64,000 bases of DNA from Sporosarcina sp. FSL K6-1522. GTDB lineage: Bacteria > Bacillota > Bacilli > Bacillales_A > Planococcaceae. Below are positions 41,889-51,739 of the stretch, one piece after another. A program made the translations under genes and the position numbers. Below the pieces are notes generated by a model, which was not told the DNA's origin, made no database searches, and saw only the letters and a program-made list of their open reading frames with translations. Location of the stretch: contig NZ_CP152019.1 of the NCBI RefSeq assembly GCF_038622445.1, forward strand, positions 1,462,501-1,526,500. Reading direction: 5' to 3'. Position 1 is the stretch's first letter. Each line of letters begins with the position of its first letter.

Positions 41889-44771
41889 GTGAAGATTGAG
41901 AAATTGCTGATTTACGGTTTTGGGCAACATGAAAATATCACAGTTGAATTAGGGCAGGGTATGACCGTTTTATATGGTTTGAATGAGGCTGGGAAAACGA
42001 CGATTCAGCAATTTATCCTGCATATCTTATTCGGCTTTCCACAAAAAAACAACGCATTGCTACGCTATGAACCGAAGTCAGGGGGCAAGTATGGTGGGCA
42101 AGTGCATGTGTACGATGAGACATTTGGCCGTTGTATTGTTGAACGGGTGCGTGGAAAATCTGCTGGTGATGTCACCGTCTATTTTGAGGATGGCACGAGG
42201 GGCGGAGAAGAAGCGCTGAACAATCTACTGCGTCAGTACAATCGGGCTTCATTTGAATCCATATTCTCCTTCTCCCTATTGCAATTACAGGGCTTTGAGA
42301 GGATGGATGAGGAAGAGTTAAGCCGTACATTGCTTGCTTCGGGCACAACGGGTGTCGACTCGCTATTACAGCTTGAAAAGCAAATGGAAAAAGAGATGGG
42401 CGAGCTATTCAAAAAGTCGGGGCGCAATCCAGAGATGAACGTCAAGATTGCAGAGTTGCGCGACTTGGAGATGGAATTGAAGAACGAACAGACAAAAGTT
42501 GCCGAGTACGTCCCTGCAATTGAGCGCATTCAGCAAATTGATGGACGGCTGACAGCGTTGCGTGAACAGGGTAAGTCATTGCAGGAAGAGATACAACGGC
42601 TTGCACTCATTCGACAATCGCTTCCCCTTCATCATAAAAAGCAGCTATTGGAAAATCAGTTAATGGATTTACGAGTAGGAGAGTTTCCAGCGGATGGCAT
42701 TCGACGTTACGAAACGCTTGCGGGAAAGCATACAGAAGCAGAAGTCGCTAAACGGCGAATGACGGAAGAGTTATCGGAGCTTGCTAGTCGCCTACCAGAG
42801 CGAGAAGAAGGAGAACGACTTGCGCAGCTCGAAAGTCTACTGGCTAAAGAGTCGGAGTGGCATAATTGGCGCACAGCAATGACTACAGCAGACGAGGAAC
42901 AACGTCGCTTAACAGGTATAAAAATGCGCCTTTTTGACAGGCTTGGTATCAGTGGGGAAGCGCATGAAATGGCATTGATCCAGGCGGATGTTTCGCTTCG
43001 ACAGGAAGAACAGATGCATGAATTGCTTGCCGGGCTGACCGAGTGCGATCGGCAAATCAGTTTTGCTGAACGGCAGTTGGTACAAATTGAACAGGATTTG
43101 CTAGAGACGGAGAATGCGCTTAGCAACATTGAGCGAACCGCACCTTCTGTAGCGGATAGGGAACGTGCAGAAGAGTGGCCAGCGATTCGGCAACGACTAG
43201 CTGAAGCAAAAGCTTATCTGGCATTCGGAGGACGTGCTGGGAATCAGCAGGCACTTGACCTACCGCTTATCCTTTTCCTGCTAGCAATTGCTTTCATCGT
43301 GTTTGGATTTTTACAGCAAGAGTGGTTTGTTGCCATCGCTGGTGTGATTGTTGGCGGTGTAGGGATCTTCCTTTATCTGAAAAAAGAGGTTGGACCGTCA
43401 AATGAGTCGACCATGCGAGAGATGGAAAAAGTCGTGGCTGCATATGATGGACAGGAACGGCAAATGGAAGAACTTATGCAACGCATGGATGTGTACAAGC
43501 GAAAACGAGAAGAGTTGCGCGAAACGTTTAGTCTATACGAAGAAAAGTATCGAGTAGCGGAAGCGACGCTCAATCAAACGCATCATGAGCGTCAGCAAAT
43601 GGAGGCTGAACTAACACAGTTTTTACAACGCTATGGTTTTGACGGTTTCCCATCGCCGACCATTATACCTGAATTATTCCGCATGATTCGAGAGGTGCAG
43701 GAAGTAGTACGGGATGTAGAAGATAGCAAGAGTCGTCAACAGACTGCACGGCATGCCATCGACAAACGAATGGTGCAGGCGGAGCAGGCGTTGCAAAAAA
43801 TGGTGCCTGAAGAGGCGATGTATGAGATGCTGAGAAGGGAATTTATGCAACTGGGAGAGCATGCGGAGGCGGTTAAATCCTTGACTGGACAGATGGAACG
43901 ACTTGAAGCGGCAGTCAAAGAGAAGGCTAGTCTTGTTGAATCGTTGCACATACAAGTCCAGACGTTATGGGCAGAAGCAGGCGTGGAGACGGAAGAAGGG
44001 TTCTATCATGCTTTCGATGCGCATCAGCAACAACGTCTCTTAACAGAACAGCTGGATGCGATTAGCGAGCAATTTGCTATGCATCCCGCGATTGAAGTGC
44101 CAGCCGATGTGTCAGAAGACCGCCTCGTAGCGCAAATATCTACTAATGAGGAAGTACGTGTAGCCATCGATGGAGAGCTAACGATGCTGACCGATGAAAA
44201 GGCAGCGCTTGTCCATAAAACCGAGCATTTGCTCACGGATGAGACGTTGAGTGCAAAACGCCAACTGTTTGAAATGAAAAAAGCAGAACTTGCGGAGCTT
44301 GCGAAAAAGTGGTCTGCACGCAAAGCGCTTGCTGAAGCTATTCGACGAACAATGGCGGAATTAAAAGAGAAGAAATTGCCAGAAGTATTGCGGGCTGCCG
44401 AGAAAATGTTTAGCGAACTGACAGCTGGCAAATATGAATCACTAGTCGTAACAGAAGCCGGGCGCTTTGAAGTCGTATCTGCGGAAGGTCTGCGTTATCC
44501 AATTGGCGAATTGAGCCAAGCAACGAAAGAACAGGCCTACATCTCATTACGTCTGTCACTTGCAGCCTCTGTTATGGAGACGGCTCCTTTTCCAATCATT
44601 ATGGATGACCCATTTGTACACTTTGACAGCGAGCGTCTTTCGCGTATGATTAATGTATTGGATAAATTGCAACATCAACATCAATTCCTTTATTTTACAT
44701 GTCATGAGACAATAAAAACGCAGTGGACACATGCAGCAATTATACAGGTTTCCGACATCGGAAACGGATAG
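41889..44771 (+). CDS. yhaN: SbcC-like AAA ATPase YhaN
   Basis: 960 residues from GTG 41889. Walker [14 protein letters not shown] near 29-41, long coiled coils (about 170-400 and 480-820), an unusual pair of hydrophobic segments near 448-490 ([33 protein letters not shown]) and a C-terminal ATPase lobe with [20 protein letters not shown] (signature) and [14 protein letters not shown] (Walker B). The mid-protein membrane helices are a known feature of the YhaN family and imply membrane attachment, unlike true SbcC. Operon yhaO-yhaN-yhaM. Confidence 0.93.
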   Translation: MKIEKLLIYGFGQHENITVELGQGMTVLYGLNEAGKTTIQQFILHILFGFPQKNNALLRYEPKSGGKYGGQVHVYDETFGRCIVERVRGKSAGDVTVYFEDGTRGGEEALNNLLRQYNRASFESIFSFSLLQLQGFERMDEEELSRTLLASGTTGVDSLLQLEKQMEKEMGELFKKSGRNPEMNVKIAELRDLEMELKNEQTKVAEYVPAIERIQQIDGRLTALREQGKSLQEEIQRLALIRQSLPLHHKKQLLENQLMDLRVGEFPADGIRRYETLAGKHTEAEVAKRRMTEELSELASRLPEREEGERLAQLESLLAKESEWHNWRTAMTTADEEQRRLTGIKMRLFDRLGISGEAHEMALIQADVSLRQEEQMHELLAGLTECDRQISFAERQLVQIEQDLLETENALSNIERTAPSVADRERAEEWPAIRQRLAEAKAYLAFGGRAGNQQALDLPLILFLLAIAFIVFGFLQQEWFVAIAGVIVGGVGIFLYLKKEVGPSNESTMREMEKVVAAYDGQERQMEELMQRMDVYKRKREELRETFSLYEEKYRVAEATLNQTHHERQQMEAELTQFLQRYGFDGFPSPTIIPELFRMIREVQEVVRDVEDSKSRQQTARHAIDKRMVQAEQALQKMVPEEAMYEMLRREFMQLGEHAEAVKSLTGQMERLEAAVKEKASLVESLHIQVQTLWAEAGVETEEGFYHAFDAHQQQRLLTEQLDAISEQFAMHPAIEVPADVSEDRLVAQISTNEEVRVAIDGELTMLTDEKAALVHKTEHLLTDETLSAKRQLFEMKKAELAELAKKWSARKALAEAIRRTMAELKEKKLPEVLRAAEKMFSELTAGKYESLVVTEAGRFEVVSAEGLRYPIGELSQATKEQAYISLRLSLAASVMETAPFPIIMDDPFVHFDSERLSRMINVLDKLQHQHQFLYFTCHETIKTQWTHAAIIQVSDIGNG

Positions 44772-44785
44772 GGGGTAAGCAGTGT

Positions 44786-45724
44786 ATGAAAAAAATCGCT
44801 GACTATAAAGCAGGAGAACCGGTAGATTTGTACTTGCTCATTAAGCAAGCAACGAAGGGCGTTACAACGCAAGGAAGCCCATTCATGACACTCATTTTAC
44901 AGGATAAAAGCGGTGATATTGAAGCGAAGTTATGGGATACGAAAGAAGAGCATGAGAAAACTTACGTGGGGGCATCCATTGTTAAAGTAGGCGGAGAAGT
45001 GCATGAATATCGTGGGAAAAACCAGCTACGTATTAAGAGCATACGCCCGATTAAGGAAGACGAAGGGATCTCGATTGCGGATCTTGTTCCATCATCGGCT
45101 AAAAGCAAAGAAGTGCTGTATGAGGAGCTGATGCAATATTTCTTTGAAATGAAGAATCCACAAATTCAACGCATTACGCGTCATTTATTGAAAAAGCACC
45201 AAGCGGCTTTCATGACGTATCCAGCAGCGACGAAAAATCATCATGATTATGTGTCAGGGCTGATTGACCATGTTGTGTCCATGCTGAAATTGGGCAAAGC
45301 ACTTGCCGATTTGTATCCGTCACTCAATAAGGATTTGTTGTATGCGGGGATTATTTTGCATGATATCGGAAAAGTGATTGAACTATCAGGCCCAGTCGGC
45401 ACGCAATATACGATTGAAGGAAATTTGCTTGGCCATATTACCATTATGGTGACGGAAATTTCGAAAGCGGCGGATGAGCTTGAAATCGCTGGCGAAGAAG
45501 TGATGTTGCTGCAACATATGGTGTTGTCTCATCACGGGAAAGAAGAGTGGGGCAGCCCGAAACGACCGATGCTGAAAGAAGCAGAAATCCTGCATTACAT
45601 CGACAATATTGATGCGAAGATGAACATGCTAGATCGGGCGCTTGGTAAAGCGGAACCAGGTGAATTTACAGAGCGTATTTTCCCACTGGATAATCGCTCG
45701 TTTTATAAGCCAGGAATTGAATGA
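44786..45724 (+). CDS. yhaM: 3'-5' exoribonuclease YhaM
   Basis: 312 residues from ATG 44786; the frame is open into yhaN but GATAGGGGG lies right before this ATG. N-terminal OB domain (about 10-95, [19 protein letters not shown]) and C-terminal HD domain (about 130-300) with [32 protein letters not shown] and [16 protein letters not shown] as metal ligands. It degrades single-stranded RNA (and DNA) ends. Length equals the B. subtilis enzyme. Terminator follows. Confidence 0.95.
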   Translation: MKKIADYKAGEPVDLYLLIKQATKGVTTQGSPFMTLILQDKSGDIEAKLWDTKEEHEKTYVGASIVKVGGEVHEYRGKNQLRIKSIRPIKEDEGISIADLVPSSAKSKEVLYEELMQYFFEMKNPQIQRITRHLLKKHQAAFMTYPAATKNHHDYVSGLIDHVVSMLKLGKALADLYPSLNKDLLYAGIILHDIGKVIELSGPVGTQYTIEGNLLGHITIMVTEISKAADELEIAGEEVMLLQHMVLSHHGKEEWGSPKRPMLKEAEILHYIDNIDAKMNMLDRALGKAEPGEFTERIFPLDNRSFYKPGIE

Positions 45725-45734
45725 ATCGAACTGT

Positions 45735-45776
45735 AAAAACTCCAAGGGACAGCGGGTCTCTTGGAGTTTTTACGTT
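45735..45776 (+). terminator. Terminator after yhaM
   Basis: AAAAACTCCAAG-G-GAC pairs with GTC-T-CTTGGAGTTTTT. Confidence 0.95.
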
Positions 45777-45823
45777 TTAATTATAAGAAAAGCGCAAGCA
45801 CCTGTTCAGTCCAGACAATAAAA

Positions 45824-45857
45824 AAAACAGGCCCAAGAGCTCGGCCTGTTCATCATC
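45824..45857 (-). terminator. Terminator of prsA
   Basis: Minus strand AACAGGCC-GAGCTCTT-GGCCTGTT followed by eight T-rich bases, 2 nt past the prsA stop. Confidence 0.93.
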
Positions 45858-45858
45858 A

Positions 45859-46770
45859 TTATTTTTCTTTTGTTTCTTTTTCTTCTTTATCTGCTTCTTT
45901 TTCATCTTTAGCAAGGAACATGTCAAGAGCGGCTTTCAACTCTTCGTCCGTCACTTTCACGTCAGCGTCTTTCATAAGCTTGCCGACTTTTTCAATAATC
46001 GTGTTTGGATCTGCTTTTTCAAAGCGGATTTCTTCACGAATTTTTTCTGTGTCATCCTTCGTTGCTTGCGCTTCTGCTGCTTTCCCTTTTGCAGTTACTT
46101 CGATGATGTGGAAGCCGTGCTCAGATTGGACAGGCTCACTAATTGTGTTCAATTCTAGAGCGTAAGCGCCGTTCCAAAATTCAGCTACCATTGCGCCGTA
46201 GCCGAATGTTCCAAGGTCACCGCCAGTATCTTTAGCAGCTTCTTCAGTTGAAAATTCTTTAGCAACTTCAGCGAAGTCAGCACCTTCTTCTAGCTTCTTC
46301 TTCACTTCAAGTGCTGTTTCTTCGTCAGCAAGTAGAACGTGTCTTGCTGTCAATTCTGTATTCATCTCTTCGATGCGTTTATCCACTTCTTTATCTGATA
46401 CTTCAACGCCATCCACTAGTGCTTTTTCTTGTAGCAGGTTGAGGCGCATCATTTCTGTGAAGCTTTCTGTTGTATGACCTTGTTGCACTAAGTACATGTC
46501 AAACTGCTCGCCGAGTTGTTCTTTTGCTTTATCGACTTCTGCTTTTACTTCTTTGTCTGTCACTGTGTACTTGTCAGCAAGTACTTTTTCAATAGCCATA
46601 AGTTGAAGTGTGTTTTCACCGATTGTTTCTTTCATTTTCTCATAAAGTTCTGTTTGTGTAATGTCTCCAGCTTTTGATGTAAGGATGACTTCCCCTTCAC
46701 TTTTATCGCTACATGCTGAAAGCGCAAGAACGGATGCCGCCATTGTAAGTGCTAAAACCGTTTTTTTCAT
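45859..46770 (-). CDS. prsA: Lipoprotein foldase PrsA (peptidyl-prolyl isomerase)
   Basis: 303 residues. Lipoprotein signal with lipobox LSAC (Cys20). A parvulin domain at about 140-230 (ARHVLLADEETALEVKKKLEEGADFAEVAKEFSTE, GGDLGTFGYGAMVAEFWNGAYAL, SEHGFHIIEVT). The flanks are chaperone-like helices and the C-terminus is a Glu/Lys tail. It folds exported proteins at the outer face of the membrane. Located between yhaM and scoC as in Bacillus. RBS AGGGGAG. Confidence 0.97.
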   Translation of the reverse strand: MKKTVLALTMAASVLALSACSDKSEGEVILTSKAGDITQTELYEKMKETIGENTLQLMAIEKVLADKYTVTDKEVKAEVDKAKEQLGEQFDMYLVQQGHTTESFTEMMRLNLLQEKALVDGVEVSDKEVDKRIEEMNTELTARHVLLADEETALEVKKKLEEGADFAEVAKEFSTEEAAKDTGGDLGTFGYGAMVAEFWNGAYALELNTISEPVQSEHGFHIIEVTAKGKAAEAQATKDDTEKIREEIRFEKADPNTIIEKVGKLMKDADVKVTDEELKAALDMFLAKDEKEADKEEKETKEK

Positions 46771-46913
46771 GTAATTGTCTCCCCTAACTTTTGTCTATAA
46801 CAGTAGATACTATATCATAAAAACGCCCCTAAAACAAAAAGGTTCCCGGATAATTTGCCCATAACGGTTTGAAAAATACGCATAGGATATTAAGAGAGAG
46901 AGGGGGTGCTCCA

Positions 46914-47006
46914 ATGAGCGGATATAATCAAGGTTCTTCGGGCTTTGCATTGATTGTTGTGTTGTTCATCCTGTTAATCATTGTCGGTGCAGCCTACTTG
47001 TACTAA
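46914..47006 (+). CDS. YjcZ/SscA-type sporulation micro-protein
   Basis: 30 residues: MSGYNQGSSGFALIVVLFIL followed by LIIVGAAYLY. A short polar Gly/Ser head and one membrane helix ending in YLY is the hallmark of the YjcZ family of tiny coat or forespore proteins. GAGGGGGTG lies 6-8 nt before ATG. Divergent from prsA. Too short for most gene callers. Confidence 0.85.
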   Translation: MSGYNQGSSGFALIVVLFILLIIVGAAYLY

Positions 47007-47060
47007 AAAACAGCTGGTAAGAAGCAGTTTGAGCTCCTAGATGCTGGAGCCTAAACGAAA

Positions 47061-47098
47061 AGAAAAGTCCATTTCCCTTCGCGGGGAGATGGACTTTT
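47061..47098 (+). terminator. Terminator
   Basis: AAAAGTCCAT-T-TCCC, TTCG loop, GGG-AG-ATGGACTTTTG. It lies about 55 nt after the micro-protein gene. Confidence 0.85.
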
Positions 47099-47205
47099 GT
47101 CGTCTAGACTCCGGGCGCCAGATGCTCGGCGCACAAATCGCCTCACAGCCGGTTTGTCTTATGCCTACCGAATCTAAACAGGTGCCCTACGCTTTTGTAC
47201 ATGCC

Positions 47206-47397
47206 TTACACACTTAAAAGGACTTCGACGTAAAAGGATAAAATCAGTATTGTGACGAGAATGTTTACGGTTTTGTATATTTTGGGTTGCTTTTCCTCGG
47301 GGATTTCCCGTGATTCACAAAGTGCGTATGTCATTTTGTTGATTTGGAATAAGTAAAACAGTGAAAATAGAACTGTAATGATAAGGATCAAGTCCAT
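47206..47397 (-). CDS. Small two-helix membrane protein
   Basis: 63 residues (start ATG 47397; TTG 47391 has better SD spacing from GAAGGAGGG, and ATG 47427 is open but without SD). Hydrophobic segments at about 3-20 (LILIITVLFSLFYLFQI) and 43-60 (TVNILVTILILSFYVEVLL). Family not recognised. It lies 25 nt downstream of scoC and may share its transcript. Confidence 0.72.
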   Translation of the reverse strand: MDLILIITVLFSLFYLFQINKMTYALCESREIPEEKQPKIYKTVNILVTILILSFYVEVLLSV

Positions 47398-47452
47398 CCC
47401 TCCTTCGAATCGTTCCAAAATCATCATAGCAAAAAAACGTCCTGAATTGAAA

Positions 47453-48019
47453 TTATTTTTCTTGAGCGCTCAATAGGGGCGAATCTTGGTTAGATTCCTC
47501 AAACGTATCTTCGATGTTTTTGAAGCCGCGTTCGAAGATTTCCATAAAGTCTTCCCCATAAATGTTACGAATAACGGACATGACTTCCAAGAATTCAGGG
47601 AATTTTCCGTAGAGATCTTTGATTGGGAGGGAGCCGTCTAAAATCCCGTGCTCTGTATTATAGTAGTTTTCGTTCATTTCAATTAATAATTGTTCGCCTT
47701 TTTCGGTGACGGAAACGTATGTATTACGGCGGTCATCTTCTTTTTTATAAAAATATAAGTACTCACGTTGTTCTAGCTTCTTTGAAAAGTTGAAGGCTGT
47801 GGATACGTGCATGACGCCAAATTTAGCGACGTCGGAAATCGTAGCACCTTGAAGATGGTAAGCAATCCATAAGATATGGTGTTCATTAATATTCAAATCA
47901 TAAGGTTTGATCCACTTTTGCCAATCTTTTTCGACCGCTTTCCAAAGCGCTTTCGACATCTGCGCAACACGTTGGCTAAAGATCATTGCTTCTTTTGGGG
48001 AAAACTGTTTCTCCGACAT
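47453..48019 (-). CDS. scoC: Transition-state regulator ScoC (Hpr), MarR family
   Basis: 188 residues from ATG 48019 with AGGTG upstream; GTG 48028 is open but has no SD. MarR-type winged helix: [66 protein letters not shown], then the wing [21 protein letters not shown]. ScoC represses protease, sporulation and peptide-transport genes in Bacillus. The location next to prsA and yhaH supports orthology. Confidence 0.94.
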   Translation of the reverse strand: MSEKQFSPKEAMIFSQRVAQMSKALWKAVEKDWQKWIKPYDLNINEHHILWIAYHLQGATISDVAKFGVMHVSTAFNFSKKLEQREYLYFYKKEDDRRNTYVSVTEKGEQLLIEMNENYYNTEHGILDGSLPIKDLYGKFPEFLEVMSVIRNIYGEDFMEIFERGFKNIEDTFEESNQDSPLLSAQEK

Positions 48020-48119
48020 TGGAGGCACCTACTTTCTATCATTTTATGATTCCTTTATTATAGCAGGAAAGCAACAAATAAAAAAGTTAGAATTGCATAA
48101 AAACTTTAAAAGAGATAAT

Positions 48120-48152
48120 AAAATCAATCACACCGAGGCGTGATTGATAGAC
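48120..48152 (-). terminator. Terminator of yhaH
   Basis: Minus strand TCAATCAC and GTGATTGA arms followed by TTTTATTAT. Confidence 0.8.
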
Positions 48153-48158
48153 GTTTCA

Positions 48159-48524
48159 TTATGGTTTTTGTTGTGCAGCAAGCGTTTGTTCAAGTTCTTC
48201 GAGTGCTGTTTGGATGGCAGCAATTTCAGTTTCCAGTCGGGCTTTGTTTGGCTCCGTTAATTGTTGCCACTCTTCGATGGATCCTTTAATGTCATCGATT
48301 GTTGCAGGAACAGTTAGTTTTGCTTCTTTTGTTAAGTGGGAGACTGATTCTTTGAGGTCTGCTACTTTGCTTTTAACATCTTTGAATTTTGCTTTCATGT
48401 CAGTTGAAGCGCTTTTAACGGATGTTCGGAGTTCGCTTCCTGATTGTGGAGTTGAATAGAGTACGGCAATGGCAGCAGCGATTGAGCCTGTTGCTAGCCC
48501 GATTAGAAATGTGGATGCTTTCAT
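48159..48524 (-). CDS. yhaH: YtxH-domain protein YhaH
   Basis: 121 residues from ATG 48524 with AAAGGGG; the frame is open further upstream without SD. One membrane helix with a GxxxG-like face (STFLIGLATGSIAAAIAVLYSTPQSG) followed by a long amphipathic coiled-coil. Gas-vesicle/YtxH-like family, general-stress associated in Bacillus. Function unknown. Confidence 0.9.
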   Translation of the reverse strand: MKASTFLIGLATGSIAAAIAVLYSTPQSGSELRTSVKSASTDMKAKFKDVKSKVADLKESVSHLTKEAKLTVPATIDDIKGSIEEWQQLTEPNKARLETEIAAIQTALEELEQTLAAQQKP

Positions 48525-48599
48525 CGTATTAGCCCCTTTCTTTGCGGTTAGTATACCTGTTAGTAGTTTAATTAAACCATGCTTATTGTGGAACGGCAA

Positions 48600-48813
48600 T
48601 AAAGAAAATCATTATAAACTGAATAACTAAAAAGCTTTGCGTGAGTAGACGAAAAGCTTTTTAGTCATATATGTTGAACGGGAAAAACTTCCTAGACACC
48701 GCTCGGCGACCGCTTGTAAGGCGCCTTCGCTAGAGATTAGTGAAAATCATAAGTTCCATTTATAGAGTGAAAACTTTTTTCAACAGGCGGGTATACACTG
48801 CACAATCTACCTG
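48600..48813. other. Intergenic gap with hairpins and a repeat fragment
   Basis: Holds a hairpin with arms ACTAAAAAGCTTT and AAAGCTTTTTAGT (48629-48666), probably the hinT terminator, and a GC-rich fragment CGCTCGGCGACCGC near 48700 that resembles a dispersed palindromic repeat. No ORF seen. Confidence 0.5.
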
Positions 48814-49233
48814 TTAGATATGCTTCCGGATGCCTGCCGCAATTTCCGTGAGAGTTGCTGCGGGGAATAGTGATTCCTTTGTGTCAAAAGTTGGTTGGAA
48901 GCCGTCTGTTTCATCATAACGTGGGATGAAGTGCAGATGGAAGTGGAAGACGGCTTGCCCAGCGAAAGCTTCGTTATTTTGCAGTAAGTTCATGCCAGCA
49001 GGTTTGAATTCTGCTTTGATAGCATTGGCGATTTTGGGTGCTGCTGCAAATAGACGCGCTGCTTCTTCTTCGTTCATTTCATAAAGATTTTCACGATGTG
49101 TTTTCGGGACGAGGAGGACATGTCCTTTTGTTACAGGCAAAATATCCATAAATGCGAGTACATGCTCGTCCTCATAAACTTTCGTGCTTGGAATGGTTCC
49201 GTCGATGATTTTACAAAAAATACAATCTGTCAT
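48814..49233 (-). CDS. hinT: HIT-family nucleotide hydrolase HinT
   Basis: 139 residues from ATG 49233 (AAAGGATG upstream). Zinc-type N-terminus MTDCIFCKIIDGTIPSTKV, nucleotide-binding loop and the HIT triad HFHLHFIPR near 96-104 (HxHxHxx). Hydrolyses purine nucleoside phosphoramidates. Divergent from ecsA, as hit is in B. subtilis. Confidence 0.96.
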   Translation of the reverse strand: MTDCIFCKIIDGTIPSTKVYEDEHVLAFMDILPVTKGHVLLVPKTHRENLYEMNEEEAARLFAAAPKIANAIKAEFKPAGMNLLQNNEAFAGQAVFHFHLHFIPRYDETDGFQPTFDTKESLFPAATLTEIAAGIRKHI

Positions 49234-49336
49234 TATGGCACATCCTTTCATGAATGAGACAAGTGTAGCATATTTTGAACAGTGAGCATTTCAAACCGTT
49301 TTTTGTTAAAATGAAAAGCAGAATGGAGGACTGAAT

Positions 49337-50086
49337 ATGACGATTCTTGAAGTAAAAGATGTAACTGGCGGCTATACACGTAAACCTGTCCTGCATGAAT
49401 TATCATTTTCAATTGGTAAAGGTGAACTGGTAGGGTTGATAGGCCTAAATGGAGCTGGAAAAAGTACGACGATTAAACATATTATTGGATTAATGAATCC
49501 GCATCAAGGTGAAATTCGTGTCAATGGTGTGACATTTAGTGAGGATTCTGAAGCGTATCGCAAGGCGTTTACATATATTCCAGAAACGCCGATTCTCTAC
49601 GAGGAGTTGACGTTGCGAGAGCATCTTGAGCTAACGGCAATGGCATATGGGGTGGAGAAGGAGCAATTTGACGTGCGTGCTGAAATGTTGTTGAAGGAAT
49701 TTCGCATGGAAAAGCGCTTGAATTGGTTCCCTGCTCACTTTTCAAAAGGGATGCGTCAAAAAGTCATGATCATGTGTGCATTTCTCGTTAATCCTTCGTT
49801 GTACATTATCGACGAACCGTTTGTTGGACTAGATCCAATCGGGATTAAGTCGTTGCTTGAACAGATGACGGAGCGGACGGGGAATGGCGCTTCTGTTTTA
49901 ATGTCGACGCATGTGTTGTCAACGGCGGAAAAGTATTGTGATCGAATCATTTTATTGCACGAGGGACGGGTGCGCGTAGCGGGAACGATGGAGGACTTAC
50001 GGAAAGCGTTTGGACGTCCAGGGGCTTCGCTCGATGATTTGTATATTGCGATGACAGAGGAAACCGATAATGAACAATTTGCGTGA
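49337..50086 (+). CDS. ecsA: ABC transporter ATP-binding protein EcsA
   Basis: 249 residues. Walker A GLNGAGKSTTI (about 36-46), signature FSKGMRQKVMIM (about 136), Walker B LYIIDEPFVGLDPIG (about 155-169), H-loop STHVL. EcsAB affects protein secretion, competence and processing of anti-sigma factors by RasP in B. subtilis; the exported substrate is likely a peptide. The gene overlaps ecsB by 17 nt. Confidence 0.96.
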   Translation: MTILEVKDVTGGYTRKPVLHELSFSIGKGELVGLIGLNGAGKSTTIKHIIGLMNPHQGEIRVNGVTFSEDSEAYRKAFTYIPETPILYEELTLREHLELTAMAYGVEKEQFDVRAEMLLKEFRMEKRLNWFPAHFSKGMRQKVMIMCAFLVNPSLYIIDEPFVGLDPIGIKSLLEQMTERTGNGASVLMSTHVLSTAEKYCDRIILLHEGRVRVAGTMEDLRKAFGRPGASLDDLYIAMTEETDNEQFA

Positions 50087-51284
50087 TATATGGGGGGCTC
50101 GGTTCGTCCACTACATGACCGAGCTTCAAAAATATATGAAGTATGTCATTACGGGGCATTTGGCGATTGTGCTCGTGTTTACGATGGGCGCTGGGGCCTA
50201 TGCTTACAGCGAATGGTTGAAGGAAGTGTCAGTAGATTTTCCCGCAGCGATTCTGGCAGCGGTCGTCATTGCAGGCGCACTTGCCTATTCGCCGATTGTG
50301 ACGCTATTGAAGCCAGCGGATACGGTTTATTTTCTACCGTTGGAACACAAGCTAGATAGCTATTTAAAGCGGGCGATAAGTTGGACGCTATTTTCTCAAT
50401 TGGTTTTGCCACTTGGACTGTATGTCGTTGCGCTACCGCTGTTAGCTGCAACTGAGACAGGCTCCAAGGAAATTTTTATCGGTCTTGCGATTGGCATTGT
50501 CATTTTGAAATGGTTGTTCGTAGATATTGAGTATTCTTTCCGTCATGCACGGAGCGGCGCGGGTATCTGGGGAGATCGTGCGGTTCGTTTTCTAGTGGCG
50601 GCATTGCTGATTTATAGTTGGTTCCATGCCTATTTGTACGTGGTCGTAGGCAGTATAATTGTCCTCGGTATTTACAGTATTTATTGGCGAAAAATCAAAA
50701 ATAGTAAACCATTCCCATACGATCATTTTATCGAGGTTGAACAAAATCGGATGATGCGTTTTTATCGGTTTGCGAATTATTTTACGGACGTACCTCATTT
50801 GAAGGGATCGGTTAGTAGAAGAGGTTGGCTACGAGCGTTCATGACCACACCGGTATTTGGTAGGACAGTAGCGCAATCTTATCTGATTAAGCGGACATTC
50901 CTTCGCACAGACGATATTTTTTGGCTATGGGTGAGATTAACAGTTCTCTCGATGCTAGGCGCATTGTTTATTCCATTCCCAATCGTTGCGTTCATTTTTG
51001 CGGGAGCGTTGGCGTTTGCTTCTGCCGTACAACTCATTCATGCATTGCGCGCAGGTGACGACTTCCGTATGGACATGCTGTTTCCTGAGCGGGAGGAAAT
51101 TCGCCCGTCTGCGATTCGAAAAATGGTCCGCACAGTGCAATGGATTCAAGCGGTGGCGGTGATGGTGGCGGCAGTGTATTTGTATGGCTTAACGATTACA
51201 CCTGTTGTGATAGGGGCGATTGTCTTAATTATTTCCGAAGCGACGATAAGGTTGACCGGAGAAAAAAAAGAAATCTATGATTGA
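50070..51284 (+). CDS. ecsB: ABC transporter permease EcsB
   Basis: 404 residues with about six to eight membrane helices in two groups (about 28-175 and 285-395) separated by a basic cytoplasmic loop (IEVEQNRMMRFYRFANYFTDVPHLKGS). Length and loop motif fit EcsB. Works with EcsA. Confidence 0.95.
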   Translation: MNNLRDIWGARFVHYMTELQKYMKYVITGHLAIVLVFTMGAGAYAYSEWLKEVSVDFPAAILAAVVIAGALAYSPIVTLLKPADTVYFLPLEHKLDSYLKRAISWTLFSQLVLPLGLYVVALPLLAATETGSKEIFIGLAIGIVILKWLFVDIEYSFRHARSGAGIWGDRAVRFLVAALLIYSWFHAYLYVVVGSIIVLGIYSIYWRKIKNSKPFPYDHFIEVEQNRMMRFYRFANYFTDVPHLKGSVSRRGWLRAFMTTPVFGRTVAQSYLIKRTFLRTDDIFWLWVRLTVLSMLGALFIPFPIVAFIFAGALAFASAVQLIHALRAGDDFRMDMLFPEREEIRPSAIRKMVRTVQWIQAVAVMVAAVYLYGLTITPVVIGAIVLIISEATIRLTGEKKEIYD

Positions 51285-51369
51285 AGTGTTTCCTTTTGTA
51301 GCACAGATGGTAGCGTTTTCAATAGAACCTAAAAAATAAATAAATAAAAATAGAATATTCGAAAAATCC

Positions 51370-51399
51370 TTGCAACTTACCCCGGAAATTAGATATAAT
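51370..51399 (+). promoter_or_regulatory. Sigma-A promoter of the IDEAL gene
   Basis: TTGCAA at 51370-51375, 18-nt spacer, TATAAT at 51394-51399, 28 nt before ATG. Confidence 0.8.
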
Positions 51400-51426
51400 A
51401 AATAAAAGGCATTAGGGGTGAGTGAG

Positions 51427-51663
51427 ATGGAAAACAATTATTCATATGCCGAGTTCTTAAAAGCCGTTGGGAAAAATAGTTCTGCATTACAGGCAGAGAA
51501 ACTGTTGAATGATATTTACATGGATCTTTTTTTAAAGCATATCCATCGCGAACAAACGAAGGAACGACTCATGGAATTGATCGACCTTTCACTTGATAAC
51601 CGGGACGAACAGAAATTTCGTACGTACGTGGATAGCCTAGCTAAATTGGAAGAGCACGCCTAA
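51427..51663 (+). CDS. IDEAL-domain protein
   Basis: 78 residues from ATG 51427 (TTAGGGGTGAG before it). The second half ERLMELIDLSLDNRDEQKFR followed by TYVDSL matches the IDEAL domain found in small Bacillales regulatory proteins such as YpiB and ComK. No DNA-binding domain. Function unknown. Terminator 51666-51704. Confidence 0.88.
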   Translation: MENNYSYAEFLKAVGKNSSALQAEKLLNDIYMDLFLKHIHREQTKERLMELIDLSLDNRDEQKFRTYVDSLAKLEEHA

Positions 51664-51665
51664 TA

Positions 51666-51704
51666 GACAAAAACGCTGCATGAACGATGTGCAGCGTTTT
51701 TTAT
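51666..51704 (+). terminator. Terminator after IDEAL gene
   Basis: AAAAACGCTGCA, 9-nt loop, TGCAGCGTTTTTTAT. Confidence 0.93.
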
Positions 51705-51739
51705 TTTGTAGAGATATGGAAGAGTTGGAGGTGGGGGAC

